Shown here: in pieces, positions 35,074-43,859 of the stretch
Numbering within the stretch: position 1 is the first letter of the stretch
Layout: each line of letters opens with the position of its first letter
NCBI RefSeq assembly: GCF_024169515.1
Contig: NZ_JAMKCQ010000001.1
Location: 1,054,001-1,118,000, forward strand
Reading direction: 5' to 3'
Length of the DNA stretch: 64,000 nucleotides
Source: Erwinia aphidicola
Lineage (GTDB): Bacteria > Pseudomonadota > Gammaproteobacteria > Enterobacterales > Enterobacteriaceae
Notes under the pieces: model-generated
What the model was told of the DNA's origin: nothing
What the model saw: only the letters and a program-made list of their open reading frames with translations
The model's database searches: none
Program-made: the position numbers and the translations under genes

Positions 35074-37119
35074 ATGGGTATGTTTCTGAAAATACAGGAT
35101 ATTATTGATCTGAAGACTCTCATTGAATCCGAGCAGGTTGAGTTTAAGTTAGCTGGTGGTAAAGACGGCAAAGGTGAGTTACCAAAGGATTTCTGGCCGA
35201 CCTATTCTGCTATGGCCAATGGAAGAGGTGGTTGGGTCATCCTGGGCGTCAAAGAACAGGATGGCGAATTCACGCCTGTAGGCGTAACTGACCCCCAAAA
35301 GATCAAAACTGATTTGTTCAATCAGCTGAACGATCGTGATCGTGTCAGCGCTAATGTTCTCCAGTCCGAAAAAGACGTACAGCTGGTGAACTTACAGGGC
35401 AGAGAGGTGTTAGCAATTCACATCTCTCCCGCGATAAGAAAACAAAAACCTGTCCACTTAAAAAAATCACCTTTTGGTAACACCTATCAGCGTCTACATG
35501 AAGGGGATCGCATTTGTGATGATATGACGGTTAAGCGCATGCTTGCTGAGCAGATCCACGACAGTCGTGACAATGAAGTCCTCTCCGAGCATTATGGTTT
35601 TGACGAAGATATTGATCTCGATAGCTTGAAAGTTTACCGCAACCTGCTTTCGTCAAATAATCCACAGCATCCCTATCTCGCCTGTGAACCCTTTGAGTTA
35701 CTCAAGATGGTCGGTGGCTGGCGTAAAGACCGTGAAACGGGAAAGCAGGGCATCACACTTGCTGGAATTTTAATGTTTGGTAAGTGGGATGCTATTACTG
35801 CTGCCTTACCCAACTATATGTTGGATTATCAGGAGCGCCCGGAAGCCAGAACTGAACTTCGCTGGGTCGACAGGATAACCCCTGACGGTACCTGGTCAGG
35901 TAACTTATTTGATTTTTATCGTAAAGTTTATCAAAAGCTTGTTTCCGATCTTAAAGTCCCCTTTACTCTCGAGGAAGGTCAGCGTAAAACCGATACGCCT
36001 ATCCACATCGCATTACGCGAAGCGTTAGTTAATACGCTGGTACACGCTGATTTTTCAGATCGGGTTTCCATCTTGATTGTTAAACGACCTGATATGTTTG
36101 GTTTTCGGAACCCAGGACTTATGCGCCTACCCCTGGAAGATGTGGTCACGGGAGGCACAAGCGACTGCCGTAATCGCCTTCTGCATCAGATGTTTCTGCT
36201 CATAGGACTGGGTGAGAAAGCCGGTTCAGGTATGCCCAAGATTTTCAGTGGCTGGAAGTCGGCTAACTGGCGAACGCCAAAGCTGTGGGAAAAACCTATC
36301 CCTGCACAGACCTTACTCGAGCTTTCTACTGCGAGCCTTATTCCACAGCACATTCTTGATGCGTTATACCGGCAATTTGGTGAAAGATTCGGGCTGCTCG
36401 ATGACTTTGAACAGGTCATTATCGCAACGGCCGCCATTGAAGGCTGGGTGAATCATGAGCGCGCCTGCCAGCTGACAACTAAGCATCCACGGGAAGTTAC
36501 GCTGACGTTACCACGACTGGAAAGTAAAGGCTTCCTCACTGCAGGCGGTGAGCAGAAGAGTAAACACTACACGCTGCCGGGTGTTTCGGTAATGACACCA
36601 GATGAAGTTTTCTCTCAGGGAGCAGTTAATATGCTAAGCAGCTCCACATATTACGGAGAGGGCTCCACACTTAACGAGCAGAGCTCCACATATAGTGAGG
36701 GAGGCTTGACACATAACGACATCACGCCAGAGAGCGTAGCGAAGACCAAGAGTGATATGGAGGATAGTCATCAATGCGTTGTAAGGGATGAACATGGACG
36801 CATATTAAACCGCTTTATCGACTTACCCTACATTGACTCCGTAGATCATTTGACGCAACCCTTTCGAGATATTCTGTTCACGCACGCTGCCGTACCCCGT
36901 GAAAAATTGCGTCTAGGAGACAAGGATCTGATGAAAATTGTAATCCTGACTGTGTGCCAAGGGCATTTTATTTCAGTATCTGCGCTGGGGGAAATCCTGA
37001 AACGTAACCCCAACGCACTGCGCCAGCAGTACCTGAAGCAATTGGTGGAGTGTGGTCAGCTTAAACTGGCATTTCCTCAGTATAAAAATCATTCTAAGCA
37101 AGGATACAGTACGGTTTAA
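35074..37119 (+). CDS. AlbA_2 (Schlafen-type) DNA-binding and RecG-like ATPase-domain regulator
   Basis: 681 residues. The N-terminal AlbA_2/AAA_4 domain has LIESEQVEFKLAGGKDGKGE, MANGRGGWVILGVKE and NTYQRLHEGDRICDD. A central GHKL-like/HATPase_c_4 region has IHIALREALVNTLVHADFSD, GFRNPGLMRLP and GEKAGSGMPKI. C-terminal winged-helix segments follow (QLTTKHPREVTLTLPRLESK). A Ser/Thr/Gly-rich linker near 525-560 holds a degenerate repeat (SSTYYGEGSTLNEQ, SSTYSEGGLTHND). Such proteins are annotated as ATP-dependent helicases or transcriptional regulators and some appear in defence islands. It lies next to tRNA-Leu, a common integration site. Confidence 0.82.
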   Translation: MGMFLKIQDIIDLKTLIESEQVEFKLAGGKDGKGELPKDFWPTYSAMANGRGGWVILGVKEQDGEFTPVGVTDPQKIKTDLFNQLNDRDRVSANVLQSEKDVQLVNLQGREVLAIHISPAIRKQKPVHLKKSPFGNTYQRLHEGDRICDDMTVKRMLAEQIHDSRDNEVLSEHYGFDEDIDLDSLKVYRNLLSSNNPQHPYLACEPFELLKMVGGWRKDRETGKQGITLAGILMFGKWDAITAALPNYMLDYQERPEARTELRWVDRITPDGTWSGNLFDFYRKVYQKLVSDLKVPFTLEEGQRKTDTPIHIALREALVNTLVHADFSDRVSILIVKRPDMFGFRNPGLMRLPLEDVVTGGTSDCRNRLLHQMFLLIGLGEKAGSGMPKIFSGWKSANWRTPKLWEKPIPAQTLLELSTASLIPQHILDALYRQFGERFGLLDDFEQVIIATAAIEGWVNHERACQLTTKHPREVTLTLPRLESKGFLTAGGEQKSKHYTLPGVSVMTPDEVFSQGAVNMLSSSTYYGEGSTLNEQSSTYSEGGLTHNDITPESVAKTKSDMEDSHQCVVRDEHGRILNRFIDLPYIDSVDHLTQPFRDILFTHAAVPREKLRLGDKDLMKIVILTVCQGHFISVSALGEILKRNPNALRQQYLKQLVECGQLKLAFPQYKNHSKQGYSTV

Positions 37120-37312
37120 GGGAGCGTTGCCATTCAACGATGGCAATGCATCAGGTTCTGTTTCATTTAATGACACCCATTACTCAAAACCGTATACCGC
37201 TTAAAATCGAACTTTCGGTATAGAAATCAGTATCCCGCAGCATGCGATATACCAACAGATACCATGCGAACAAAAAAAGAACAGATATTAAGATATCCAA
37301 TTGATTTAAGGC

Positions 37313-37338
37313 AAAAAAAAGCCACCCTCAGGTGACTT
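37313..37338 (-). terminator. Terminator of the tRNA-Leu gene
   Basis: On the minus strand AGTCACC-TGAG-GGTGGCT followed by eight T, starting 13 bases after the tRNA 3' end. Seven pairs including one T-G wobble. Confidence 0.8.
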
Positions 37339-37350
37339 AGTTTTTGCATA

Positions 37351-37435
37351 TGGTGCCGAAGGCCGGAATCGAACCGGCACATCTCTCGATGGTTGATTTT
37401 GAATCAACTGCGTCTACCGATTTCGCCACTTCGGC
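37351..37435 (-). tRNA. leuX: tRNA-Leu (anticodon CAA)
   Basis: 85 bases, minus strand, with encoded CCA. The 5' acceptor GCCGAAG pairs with CTTCGGC before ACCA; the D-loop region has AATCGGTAGACGC; the anticodon arm GTTGATTCAAAATCAAC has the loop TTCAAAA, anticodon CAA; the T arm is GCCGGTTCGATTCCGGC. A long variable arm is present, as expected for leucine tRNAs. From memory it is nearly identical to E. coli leuX, a frequent site of genomic-island integration. Confidence 0.95.
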
Positions 37436-37879
37436 ACTGAAGGGTATGCGGAAAACGTTGTGGATTATACCGTTACCCCCTGTATACGCAACCCCATTCC
37501 GCACGTGCCGGGTGTGAGTGCTGAAAAAACACGCGCTGGGGTCAGAGAATAACGGGCCGGGCATGCCCGGCCCCTACGAAAACGGGGGGTGACAGGTGGG
37601 AGGATGGTCGAGCATAAAAACGGTCGGCAGCAGCAAAAACGGTGGGTGACAGGTGTGAGAATGGCTGACCAAAAACGGAAAACGGTGGGTGATGGGGGTA
37701 TAACGGGCCGACCTTAAAAGCGGTCGGCCCCTACAAAAACAGGGCGTAGGGGGAGGTGGCGGCATGAGTTACGGAACATTCCTAAAGGAACTCAGCGCGG
37801 ATAACAGGGTCCGAAAGGGAAGCTATCGTTGCAGCGCCACGGAGGGCTGCGCGCCACATCACATTGTATAGGTCACCTC
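37436..37879. repeat. Repeat-rich intergenic region with two palindromes and degenerate direct repeats
   Basis: No gene. It holds a perfect 20-base palindrome GGGCCGGGCATGCCCGGCCC (37554-37573) and a second stem GGGCCGACC / GGTCGGCCC (37705-37730). Both are followed by CCTAC, so each is the inverse orientation of the TGTAGGGG unit arrayed at 15874. Between them lie three imperfect copies of an AAAACGGTGGGTGACAGG-like block (starting near 37578, 37636 and 37678). Confidence 0.8.
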
Positions 37880-38392
37880 ATGAAAGCAGCTTCTCAGTTT
37901 GTTCTGGCACTCTCCCTCTCCACCGCCCTGTTCACCGCTGCGGCGGGGGCTGCCAGCTGGCAGGATCAGCTTAACTCGGCCGCCAGCGCGCTGGGGCAGA
38001 ACGCCAACAGCAATTCCGCCTCTTCTACTACCACCACCCAGAGCGGCACCTCGCTGGGCGCGCTCACCGGGCTGCTGAACGGCGGCAGCCAGTCGCTCAG
38101 CTCCGGCACCATGACCAATGCGGCGGGCGTGCTGCAGTACTGCGTGCAGAACAACATCGTGGATAACAATGTCTCCTCGGTGAAGGATAAGCTGCTCGGC
38201 AAGCTGGGCCTTGCGGATAGCCAGAAGCAGCAGGAAACCACCGACTACAAACAGGGGCTAATGGGCCTGTTGAATACCAGCAACAACCAGCAGGTTGACC
38301 TGAAGTCGCTGGGCGATACCGCCATCGGCAAGAAGGTGAAAACCAAAGCCTGCGATCTGGTTCTCAAACAGGGTAAACAGTTTATCTCGTAA
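37880..38392 (+). CDS. yjjA: DUF2501-family secreted protein YjjA
   Basis: 170 residues from the ATG giving MKAASQFVLALSLSTALFTA; an upstream in-frame ATG at 37829 would hide the signal peptide. Cleavage is likely after AAAGAA, mature start SWQDQL. A Ser/Thr/Asn-rich low-complexity segment is followed by the conserved LGALTGLLNGGSQSLSSGTM, then TNAAGVLQYCV, and TKACDLVLKQG with a second Cys. The pattern matches E. coli YjjA (DUF2501, about 164 residues), a periplasmic protein of unknown function. Confidence 0.88.
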   Translation: MKAASQFVLALSLSTALFTAAAGAASWQDQLNSAASALGQNANSNSASSTTTTQSGTSLGALTGLLNGGSQSLSSGTMTNAAGVLQYCVQNNIVDNNVSSVKDKLLGKLGLADSQKQQETTDYKQGLMGLLNTSNNQQVDLKSLGDTAIGKKVKTKACDLVLKQGKQFIS

Positions 38393-38987
38393 CCTCTCTC
38401 TCAGGCGGTGAGGCTGTCCCCTCCCCGCCTCTCTCTGCAGTACCAGGCAAATAACCCGAGCCACATAATGCCACTTTTTAGCCCTGTAATTTACAGGGAT
38501 ATCTCTCATCGTAAGCCGTCGCTAAAATATTCCTCGAGGGCGTCTCCGCAAGCACTTATTACCCCATCTGGCATCGGTATGAATTGTAATTCAGCAGATT
38601 TAAAACCCCCTCACCAGCCCATACGACCCGAAACATCTTAAAAAAAACGGGTAAAACACCTCAGTCTAACTTTAAACAATCGGATAACTCACAACTTAGG
38701 ATTATTCTAACCTCTTCGCGAGATATACCTTAGAAAAAGACCCCGATCTTAAATTTTGATGGCGTATATCACTGAGCTAGTGCGCAACTCTTTTAGGATT
38801 TTCTTTATTTTGATAGCATCCTTTCCAGTTCGGTTAAGCACTTTCACTCATTACTGATTTACAAGGGATGGGCGAAACATCACTTAAGCGAACAATACGG
38901 ATAGCACCTGACAAGGATCGAATTATAGATTGATCGTGAGGTTGTGACTCTTTATTTCTCAGGATTTTAATATAAACAGGATGAATT
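38393..38987. promoter_or_regulatory. Long regulatory region upstream of the fimbrial operon
   Basis: About 595 bases, increasingly AT-rich toward the fimbrial gene, without a convincing gene. It contains a palindrome CCCTGTAA-T-TTACAGGG (38482-38498) and GATC sites at 38745, 38916 and 38932. GATC sites upstream of fimbrial genes can be part of Dam/Lrp/PapI phase switches, but the spacing here differs from the pap arrangement. I see no fimS-type invertible inverted repeats. Confidence 0.5.
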
Positions 38988-39545
38988 ATGAAAATGACTA
39001 AAGTAGTTATGGCTGCTGCTTTCACTGCTGCTCTGAGCTCTGGGGCTGCTTTTGCCGCTGATACCACCACAGGGCAGATCAAATTCGAAGGTGAACTGGT
39101 TAATACCGCCTGTGGTCTTTCTGCAAACTCCAGTCCAGTGAACGTTAATTTCTACCAGGTTCCTGTATCAGCACTGGCAAATGGCCAGCGTGCAGCCAGC
39201 GTTCAGAAAAATATTGAACTGCAGTACTGCGACACCACCATAGCGCAAAGTGCTGTTGTCACCTATAACCCAACCAGCCCAAATGCCGTTGATGACTCAC
39301 TGGCAGCATTTACTTCGGGTACTGCCTCTGGCGCGGGTATCGGCCTGCTGGACAGCGCTAACCAGGAAGTTAAGTGGGGCCAGCCTACTGCATCCGTGAA
39401 GCTGGTTAACGGCACGACGACCATTCCGTTTGTTGCTTTCCTGCGTTCAGAAAAAACCACAGATACTGAGAATAATGTTGCTTACAGCCCGGTTACAGCA
39501 GGTTCTTTCGAGTCGACAATTAATTTCGAAATCGCCTACCAGTAA
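38988..39545 (+). CDS. Fimbrial major subunit (chaperone-usher type)
   Basis: 185 residues. Signal peptide MKMTKVVMAAAFTAALSSGA ending AFA, mature start ADTTTGQIKFEGELVNTACGL. The paired Cys (NTACGL and LQYCDT) and the C-terminal FESTINFEIAYQ with penultimate Tyr are classical for FimA-type pilins, where the N-terminal extension donates a strand to the next subunit and the C terminus is bound by the chaperone. First gene of the operon and followed by a strong hairpin, fitting its role as the abundant subunit. Confidence 0.92.
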   Translation: MKMTKVVMAAAFTAALSSGAAFAADTTTGQIKFEGELVNTACGLSANSSPVNVNFYQVPVSALANGQRAASVQKNIELQYCDTTIAQSAVVTYNPTSPNAVDDSLAAFTSGTASGAGIGLLDSANQEVKWGQPTASVKLVNGTTTIPFVAFLRSEKTTDTENNVAYSPVTAGSFESTINFEIAYQ

Positions 39546-39942
39546 TACGCAATAAAGATACAGTGCGGGGGGATCCCCCCGCACATTTTCACATTCGATG
39601 GCAATGCCAGGGAGAGTCAGAATGGAGATCGGCAACGCAATAAGTAGCGATGAGCGTCTCACTGCTCTTTTTTCTGCGCGCGCTGAAGCAGGAAAAAGTC
39701 AGACCCGATCGGGCCATAAACGGAAAAATAAAATATCACCACAAAAAAGAACCCCAGCAAAGAGCAGAAAAATTAAACTCAGAGCATTAAAACACTTATC
39801 ATTGAGAGCGCTAGCCAATAAAAAAACACCCCGATGATATTACGGAAGGCATCTGTTTTCGGGGGGTAGGTTTACGCTATCCGTACTGAAAAGTTCGTTA
39901 TGAAACGCAGAGCATTTAAACATTTTTTCCAGGATTGAAATC
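39546..39942. other. Intergenic region between pilin and usher
   Basis: 397 bases. It begins with the hairpin at 39563. A 79-codon basic reading frame (39598-39837) exists but lacks a clear ribosome binding site or recognisable features, so I do not call it. Otherwise AT-rich with no defined motif. Confidence 0.5.
39563..39584 (+). terminator. Perfect palindrome after the pilin gene, probable attenuator
   Basis: GTGCGGGGGG-AT-CCCCCCGCAC, a fully symmetric 22-base sequence 17 bases after the pilin stop, followed by ATTTTC. Partial termination here would keep pilin mRNA in excess over usher mRNA, as is known for many fimbrial operons. Confidence 0.65.
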
Positions 39943-42426
39943 ATGTTGGGAACTTTCAGAGTTAAATCAACCGCGGCCATTTTGCAGGCAATCAGCGTCT
40001 GCTACGCCACGGCAATATATGCTGACGATAGCGTTGAATTCAATACCGACGTGTTAGATACCGCCGATCGTACCCATATCGATTTATCTCGTTTCTCAAC
40101 GGATAACTACATCTCGCCTGGCAGCTACCTGCTTGATATTCGCGTTAACGGCAAGTCGCTGGATCAGGAAAAAATTCGCTATATCGAAACCGCAAAGGGA
40201 AAAAGTGCCCAGCCCTGCATCAGCAGCAGCCTGCTGAATAAGCTGGCGCTGAAAGAAGAAGCGCGGCTGAAGGTCGCCCAGCCCTATGAGAATTGCTACT
40301 CGCTGCAAACGCTGCCGGGTGTGCAATTAAGTAACTATGCCGGTTCGCTCGACATTACCGTGCCCCAGGCATGGATGAAATACGACGATCCTGACTGGAC
40401 GCCCCCCGAGCGCTGGGATAACGGCATCGCCGGGCTGATTTTTGATTACAGTCTTAACGGACAAATGACCCGACAATTCGACGACAGCCATAATTACAGC
40501 ACGGTATCAGGCTACGGCCAGGCCGGCGCTAATCTTGGCGCGTGGCGTCTGCGCGGTGAGTATCAAACCAGCTATTACAGTGACAATCACCAGTTTGCTT
40601 TCGACTGGAATCAGATTTACGCCTATCGTCCCCTGCCGATGATGGCGGCCAAACTGACGCTGGGTGAAATCTCGCTCAATTCGCAGGTTTTTAGTACGGT
40701 GCGTTTTACCGGGGCAAACCTCGTCAGTGACGAACGCATGCTCCCCCCCGCCCTGCAAGGCTACGCGCCTGAAATTCAGGGAATTGCGCGCGGGAACGCC
40801 ACCGTAACGGTCAGCCAGAGCGGTCGTATTATCTACCAAACCACCGTGCCTGCGGGACCGTTCAATATTCAGGACTTGCGCAGCTCGGTGCGCGGCACGC
40901 TGGACGTCCGCGTCGAAGAGCAGGACGGCTCGGTGTCTACCTTCCAGATTAATACCGCCGACATTCCCTATCTGACGCGCCCGGGATACGTACGCTACAA
41001 CCTTGCCGGCGGCACGCCGTCGACTTACAGCCATAAGCTGCAGGGGCCTTCGTTCATTTCCGGGGATTTTTCCTGGGGGGTCAGTAATGCCTGGTCGTTA
41101 TACGGCGGGCTGCAAACGTCTGGTGAGGAATTTTCCGCCTCCACAGTGGGCGTCGGGCGCGACCTGAGCGTGCTGGGGGCCCTTTCTGTCGATGCCACCC
41201 AATCCCTGAGTAAACAGCGTGATGGCGAGCGTCTTACCGGCACCTCCTGGAAGCTGAGCTATGCGAAAACCTTTGACGAATACCACAGTGCGATCACCTT
41301 CGCAGGCTACCGCTTTTCGCAAAAAAATTACCGAACGATGGCGCAATACCTCGACGATCGCTACCGCGACTATCAGGACTCACCGTTTTTTGGCCGTGAA
41401 AAAGAGCTGTACACCATCACCGCCAATAAAACCTTTTGGCCGGATAGCGCGGACCAGGCTACCACACTGTTTTTGTCCTACACCCATCAAAATTACTGGG
41501 AAAACAAACGCAGGGAGCGCTACGGCATGTCTGTCAGCCGCAGCTTCCGCGTGGGGGATACCAAAGGCATCAGCGCTAATCTTTCGGCATACCGCTCCGA
41601 CTATCGGGGACGCACGGATGATTCTCTCGCCCTCTCGCTCTCGATCCCGATAGGTGACAGCCGGTGGGCCGGTGTGGATGTACAGAGCTATAACGGCAAG
41701 AGCAGCCCGATGGCGTCCTACACCGATAACAGCGACGCTAACAATCTGTGGCGTATCCGCAGCGGCGCCAGCCAGGACGGCAACGCCAGCGTTGACGGCT
41801 ACTACCAGCGTCGTGCGCAGATGGCAGATATCAACACCAATGCCAGCTACCAGCAAAATCGCTTTGTGGCGCTAGGCACATCAGTGCGCGGCGGCTTTAC
41901 CGCCACACGTCATGGCGCGGCGCTGCACAACGGCGGAGCCACCATGAACACGGCGCGGGTGATGGTCGACACCAACGGGATCGGCGGCGTGCCGCTTAAT
42001 GACAAACGTTCAAGAACCAACAGTTTTGGTATTGCCGTGGTGCCGGACATCGTGAGCTACAGCAGTTTTGATACCCGCGTTGACGTTGACGCGATGGATG
42101 GCGACATCGAACCCGCCAAAGCCATTACCACCGCAACGCTGACCGAAGGGGCCATCGGCTATCAGGCTTTTGGCATGGCAAGGGGATTGAAAATCATGGC
42201 CACGCTGCGCCTGGCTGACAATAGCGTACCGCCATTTGGTGCCGAGGTTTATAACGCAGACGGTGTCAGCGTGGCGATGGTGCTGGATAACGGGCAAGCC
42301 TGGCTGGCCGGGGTCAATCCTGACGAGACGCTCAACGTGGTCTGGAATGGTAAAAATCAGTGCCGCATCGCCATGCCGTCGGATATCAACGAGCAAGCCA
42401 CCAGCATGCTGCTGCCGTGCCGCTAA
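39943..42426 (+). CDS. Fimbrial usher (FimD/PapC family)
   Basis: 827 residues. After a signal region it has the N-terminal usher domain (VEFNTDVLDTADRTHIDLSR, LDIRVNGK). The 24-strand barrel region contains GYAPEIQGIARGNATVTVSQ, then SGRIIYQTTVPAGPFNIQDL and TRPGYVRYNLAGG. The plug and C-terminal domains include NGIGGVPLND, LRLADNSVPPFGAEV and a final CRIAMPSDINEQATSMLLPC with two Cys. Ushers assemble and export pilins across the outer membrane. Flanked by pilin and chaperone genes. Confidence 0.95.
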   Translation: MLGTFRVKSTAAILQAISVCYATAIYADDSVEFNTDVLDTADRTHIDLSRFSTDNYISPGSYLLDIRVNGKSLDQEKIRYIETAKGKSAQPCISSSLLNKLALKEEARLKVAQPYENCYSLQTLPGVQLSNYAGSLDITVPQAWMKYDDPDWTPPERWDNGIAGLIFDYSLNGQMTRQFDDSHNYSTVSGYGQAGANLGAWRLRGEYQTSYYSDNHQFAFDWNQIYAYRPLPMMAAKLTLGEISLNSQVFSTVRFTGANLVSDERMLPPALQGYAPEIQGIARGNATVTVSQSGRIIYQTTVPAGPFNIQDLRSSVRGTLDVRVEEQDGSVSTFQINTADIPYLTRPGYVRYNLAGGTPSTYSHKLQGPSFISGDFSWGVSNAWSLYGGLQTSGEEFSASTVGVGRDLSVLGALSVDATQSLSKQRDGERLTGTSWKLSYAKTFDEYHSAITFAGYRFSQKNYRTMAQYLDDRYRDYQDSPFFGREKELYTITANKTFWPDSADQATTLFLSYTHQNYWENKRRERYGMSVSRSFRVGDTKGISANLSAYRSDYRGRTDDSLALSLSIPIGDSRWAGVDVQSYNGKSSPMASYTDNSDANNLWRIRSGASQDGNASVDGYYQRRAQMADINTNASYQQNRFVALGTSVRGGFTATRHGAALHNGGATMNTARVMVDTNGIGGVPLNDKRSRTNSFGIAVVPDIVSYSSFDTRVDVDAMDGDIEPAKAITTATLTEGAIGYQAFGMARGLKIMATLRLADNSVPPFGAEVYNADGVSVAMVLDNGQAWLAGVNPDETLNVVWNGKNQCRIAMPSDINEQATSMLLPCR

Positions 42427-42467
42427 GCACGCACATGATGTTAATTCACAGTCATAAAAGGTCAAAA

Positions 42468-43214
42468 ATGAGCATGAATAAATACACAACCCATTGGATG
42501 GCCGCCGTGGCGCTGAGCGTACTCAGTGGCCAGGCCGTAGCGGGTATTTCACTCGATCGGACCCGGCTGATTATTACCGAGAAAGAGGCCTCAGCTAGCG
42601 TAAATCTCTCGAATACCAGTTCAGCCATTCCTTTTCTTGCCCAGTCGTGGGTAGAGGATGAAAAGGGCAATAAGATCACGGCACCGCTGCTGGTTTTACC
42701 TCCGCTGCAGCGCATTAATGGCGGGCAAAAGGGAATTGCACGCGTCACAAAGACTTCGGGAATAGAGCAGCTGCCTAAGGACAGAGAGAGTCTGTTCTTC
42801 CTCAACGTGCGTGAGATCCCGCCGAAACCCGATAAGCCGAATACGCTGCAGCTGGCGATGCAGTCACGCATCAAGCTGTTTTACCGGCCGGCTGCCGTGA
42901 TCCCAAAAAGTAAAAGCGAGGTCTGGCAGGACCAGGTGGTGTTCCAGAAAAACGGCAATCAGATAACGGCACAGAATCCGACGCCTTATTACATCACCCT
43001 TCTTGGCCTGTCGGACGATGCGAAGCGCAAACTCACCCACTTTCCAGGGATCATGATTGCGCCGAAATCCAGCCAGCAGTTTGCTATCACGGAAGCGAGC
43101 GTCAGCACCTTCTCCATGATGTACGTCAACGATTATGGCGGCCACCCGGAGCTGAAATACCGCTGTGACGGCAACACCTGTAAAGCGCTACCGCCTGCGC
43201 AGCAGGATCAGTAA
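42468..43214 (+). CDS. Periplasmic fimbrial chaperone (PapD family)
   Basis: 248 residues. Signal peptide ending near SGQAVAG, then ISLDRTRLIITEKEASASVN, the conserved FLAQSWVEDEKGNK, FFLNVREIPPKP and the family signature MQSRIKLFYRPAAV with the basic residues that anchor the pilin C terminus. C-terminal domain NPTPYYITLLGL. Binds pilins by donor-strand complementation before delivery to the usher. An ATG 36 codons upstream overlaps the usher and is not used here. Confidence 0.93.
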   Translation: MSMNKYTTHWMAAVALSVLSGQAVAGISLDRTRLIITEKEASASVNLSNTSSAIPFLAQSWVEDEKGNKITAPLLVLPPLQRINGGQKGIARVTKTSGIEQLPKDRESLFFLNVREIPPKPDKPNTLQLAMQSRIKLFYRPAAVIPKSKSEVWQDQVVFQKNGNQITAQNPTPYYITLLGLSDDAKRKLTHFPGIMIAPKSSQQFAITEASVSTFSMMYVNDYGGHPELKYRCDGNTCKALPPAQQDQ

Positions 43215-43235
43215 CCAGGTAACAGGGAGCCGACA

Positions 43236-43859
43236 ATGCGCCACACACTTTCATCTCTGTCTCTGTTGATGATGAGCCTGACACTTCCGCTGCAGGCAGA
43301 GACGTTACGGCTGCCAGATCTTAAGGCCGGGGAGCAGACTCGCGAGGTCAACGGCATTGTCCGGTTCCACAGTCTGGATCTTACCTTGCCGTGTACGGTG
43401 ATAACGCAGAGCCATATGCGGGATATTGCGCTGGGCGCAATTGACGCGGGACGTTTTCATCAGGCTGGCGATCGCAGTCAGCCGGTACACATCAGACTGA
43501 ATCTGAAAAATTGCCTGAAAGGAGCCGCCGGTGCGCCAGCCCCTAACGGGGCGAAGCGGGTGGTCAGTAACAGGGCGGCCAATCCCGCGGGTGAGCGAAC
43601 TATCCAGCTGATTTTTATGGGAGAGGCCGATCCCAGCAACGCGGAACTGCTGCGTATTCGCGGAACCGTGCAGGGCGCAGGCATCCGGCTGCTGGATATC
43701 AACGGCAACGCGCTGGCGTTCAATCAAACAGCCCGATCTTATCTGATCAATGCCGGAGACAGCGAGTTTGACTTTGTGGCCGCGCTGGAATCAACGGGCG
43801 GTCACGTCAGCAATGGCGAATTTAGCAGTCTGATCCGCCTGAAAATGGAGTATCTGTAA
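43236..43859 (+). CDS. Minor fimbrial subunit
   Basis: 207 residues. Signal peptide to about LPLQA, then the pilin-like REVNGIVRFHSLDLTLPCTV with first Cys, LNLKNCLKG with second Cys, GAGIRLLDINGNAL and the C-terminal FSSLIRLKMEYL with a penultimate-region Tyr, which is the chaperone-recognition end. Likely an adaptor or minor pilin. The stop overlaps the start of the next gene (TAATG). Confidence 0.85.
   Translation: MRHTLSSLSLLMMSLTLPLQAETLRLPDLKAGEQTREVNGIVRFHSLDLTLPCTVITQSHMRDIALGAIDAGRFHQAGDRSQPVHIRLNLKNCLKGAAGAPAPNGAKRVVSNRAANPAGERTIQLIFMGEADPSNAELLRIRGTVQGAGIRLLDINGNALAFNQTARSYLINAGDSEFDFVAALESTGGHVSNGEFSSLIRLKMEYL

Noticed and set aside
38393..38987. Invertible fimS-type switch
   Set aside because: No pair of matching inverted repeats flanking a promoter, and no FimB/FimE recombinase gene in the window.
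39598..39837. Basic 79-codon frame between pilin and usher
   Set aside because: Weak start context, Lys/Arg-rich low complexity and no family features; the region is better explained as an untranslated spacer.
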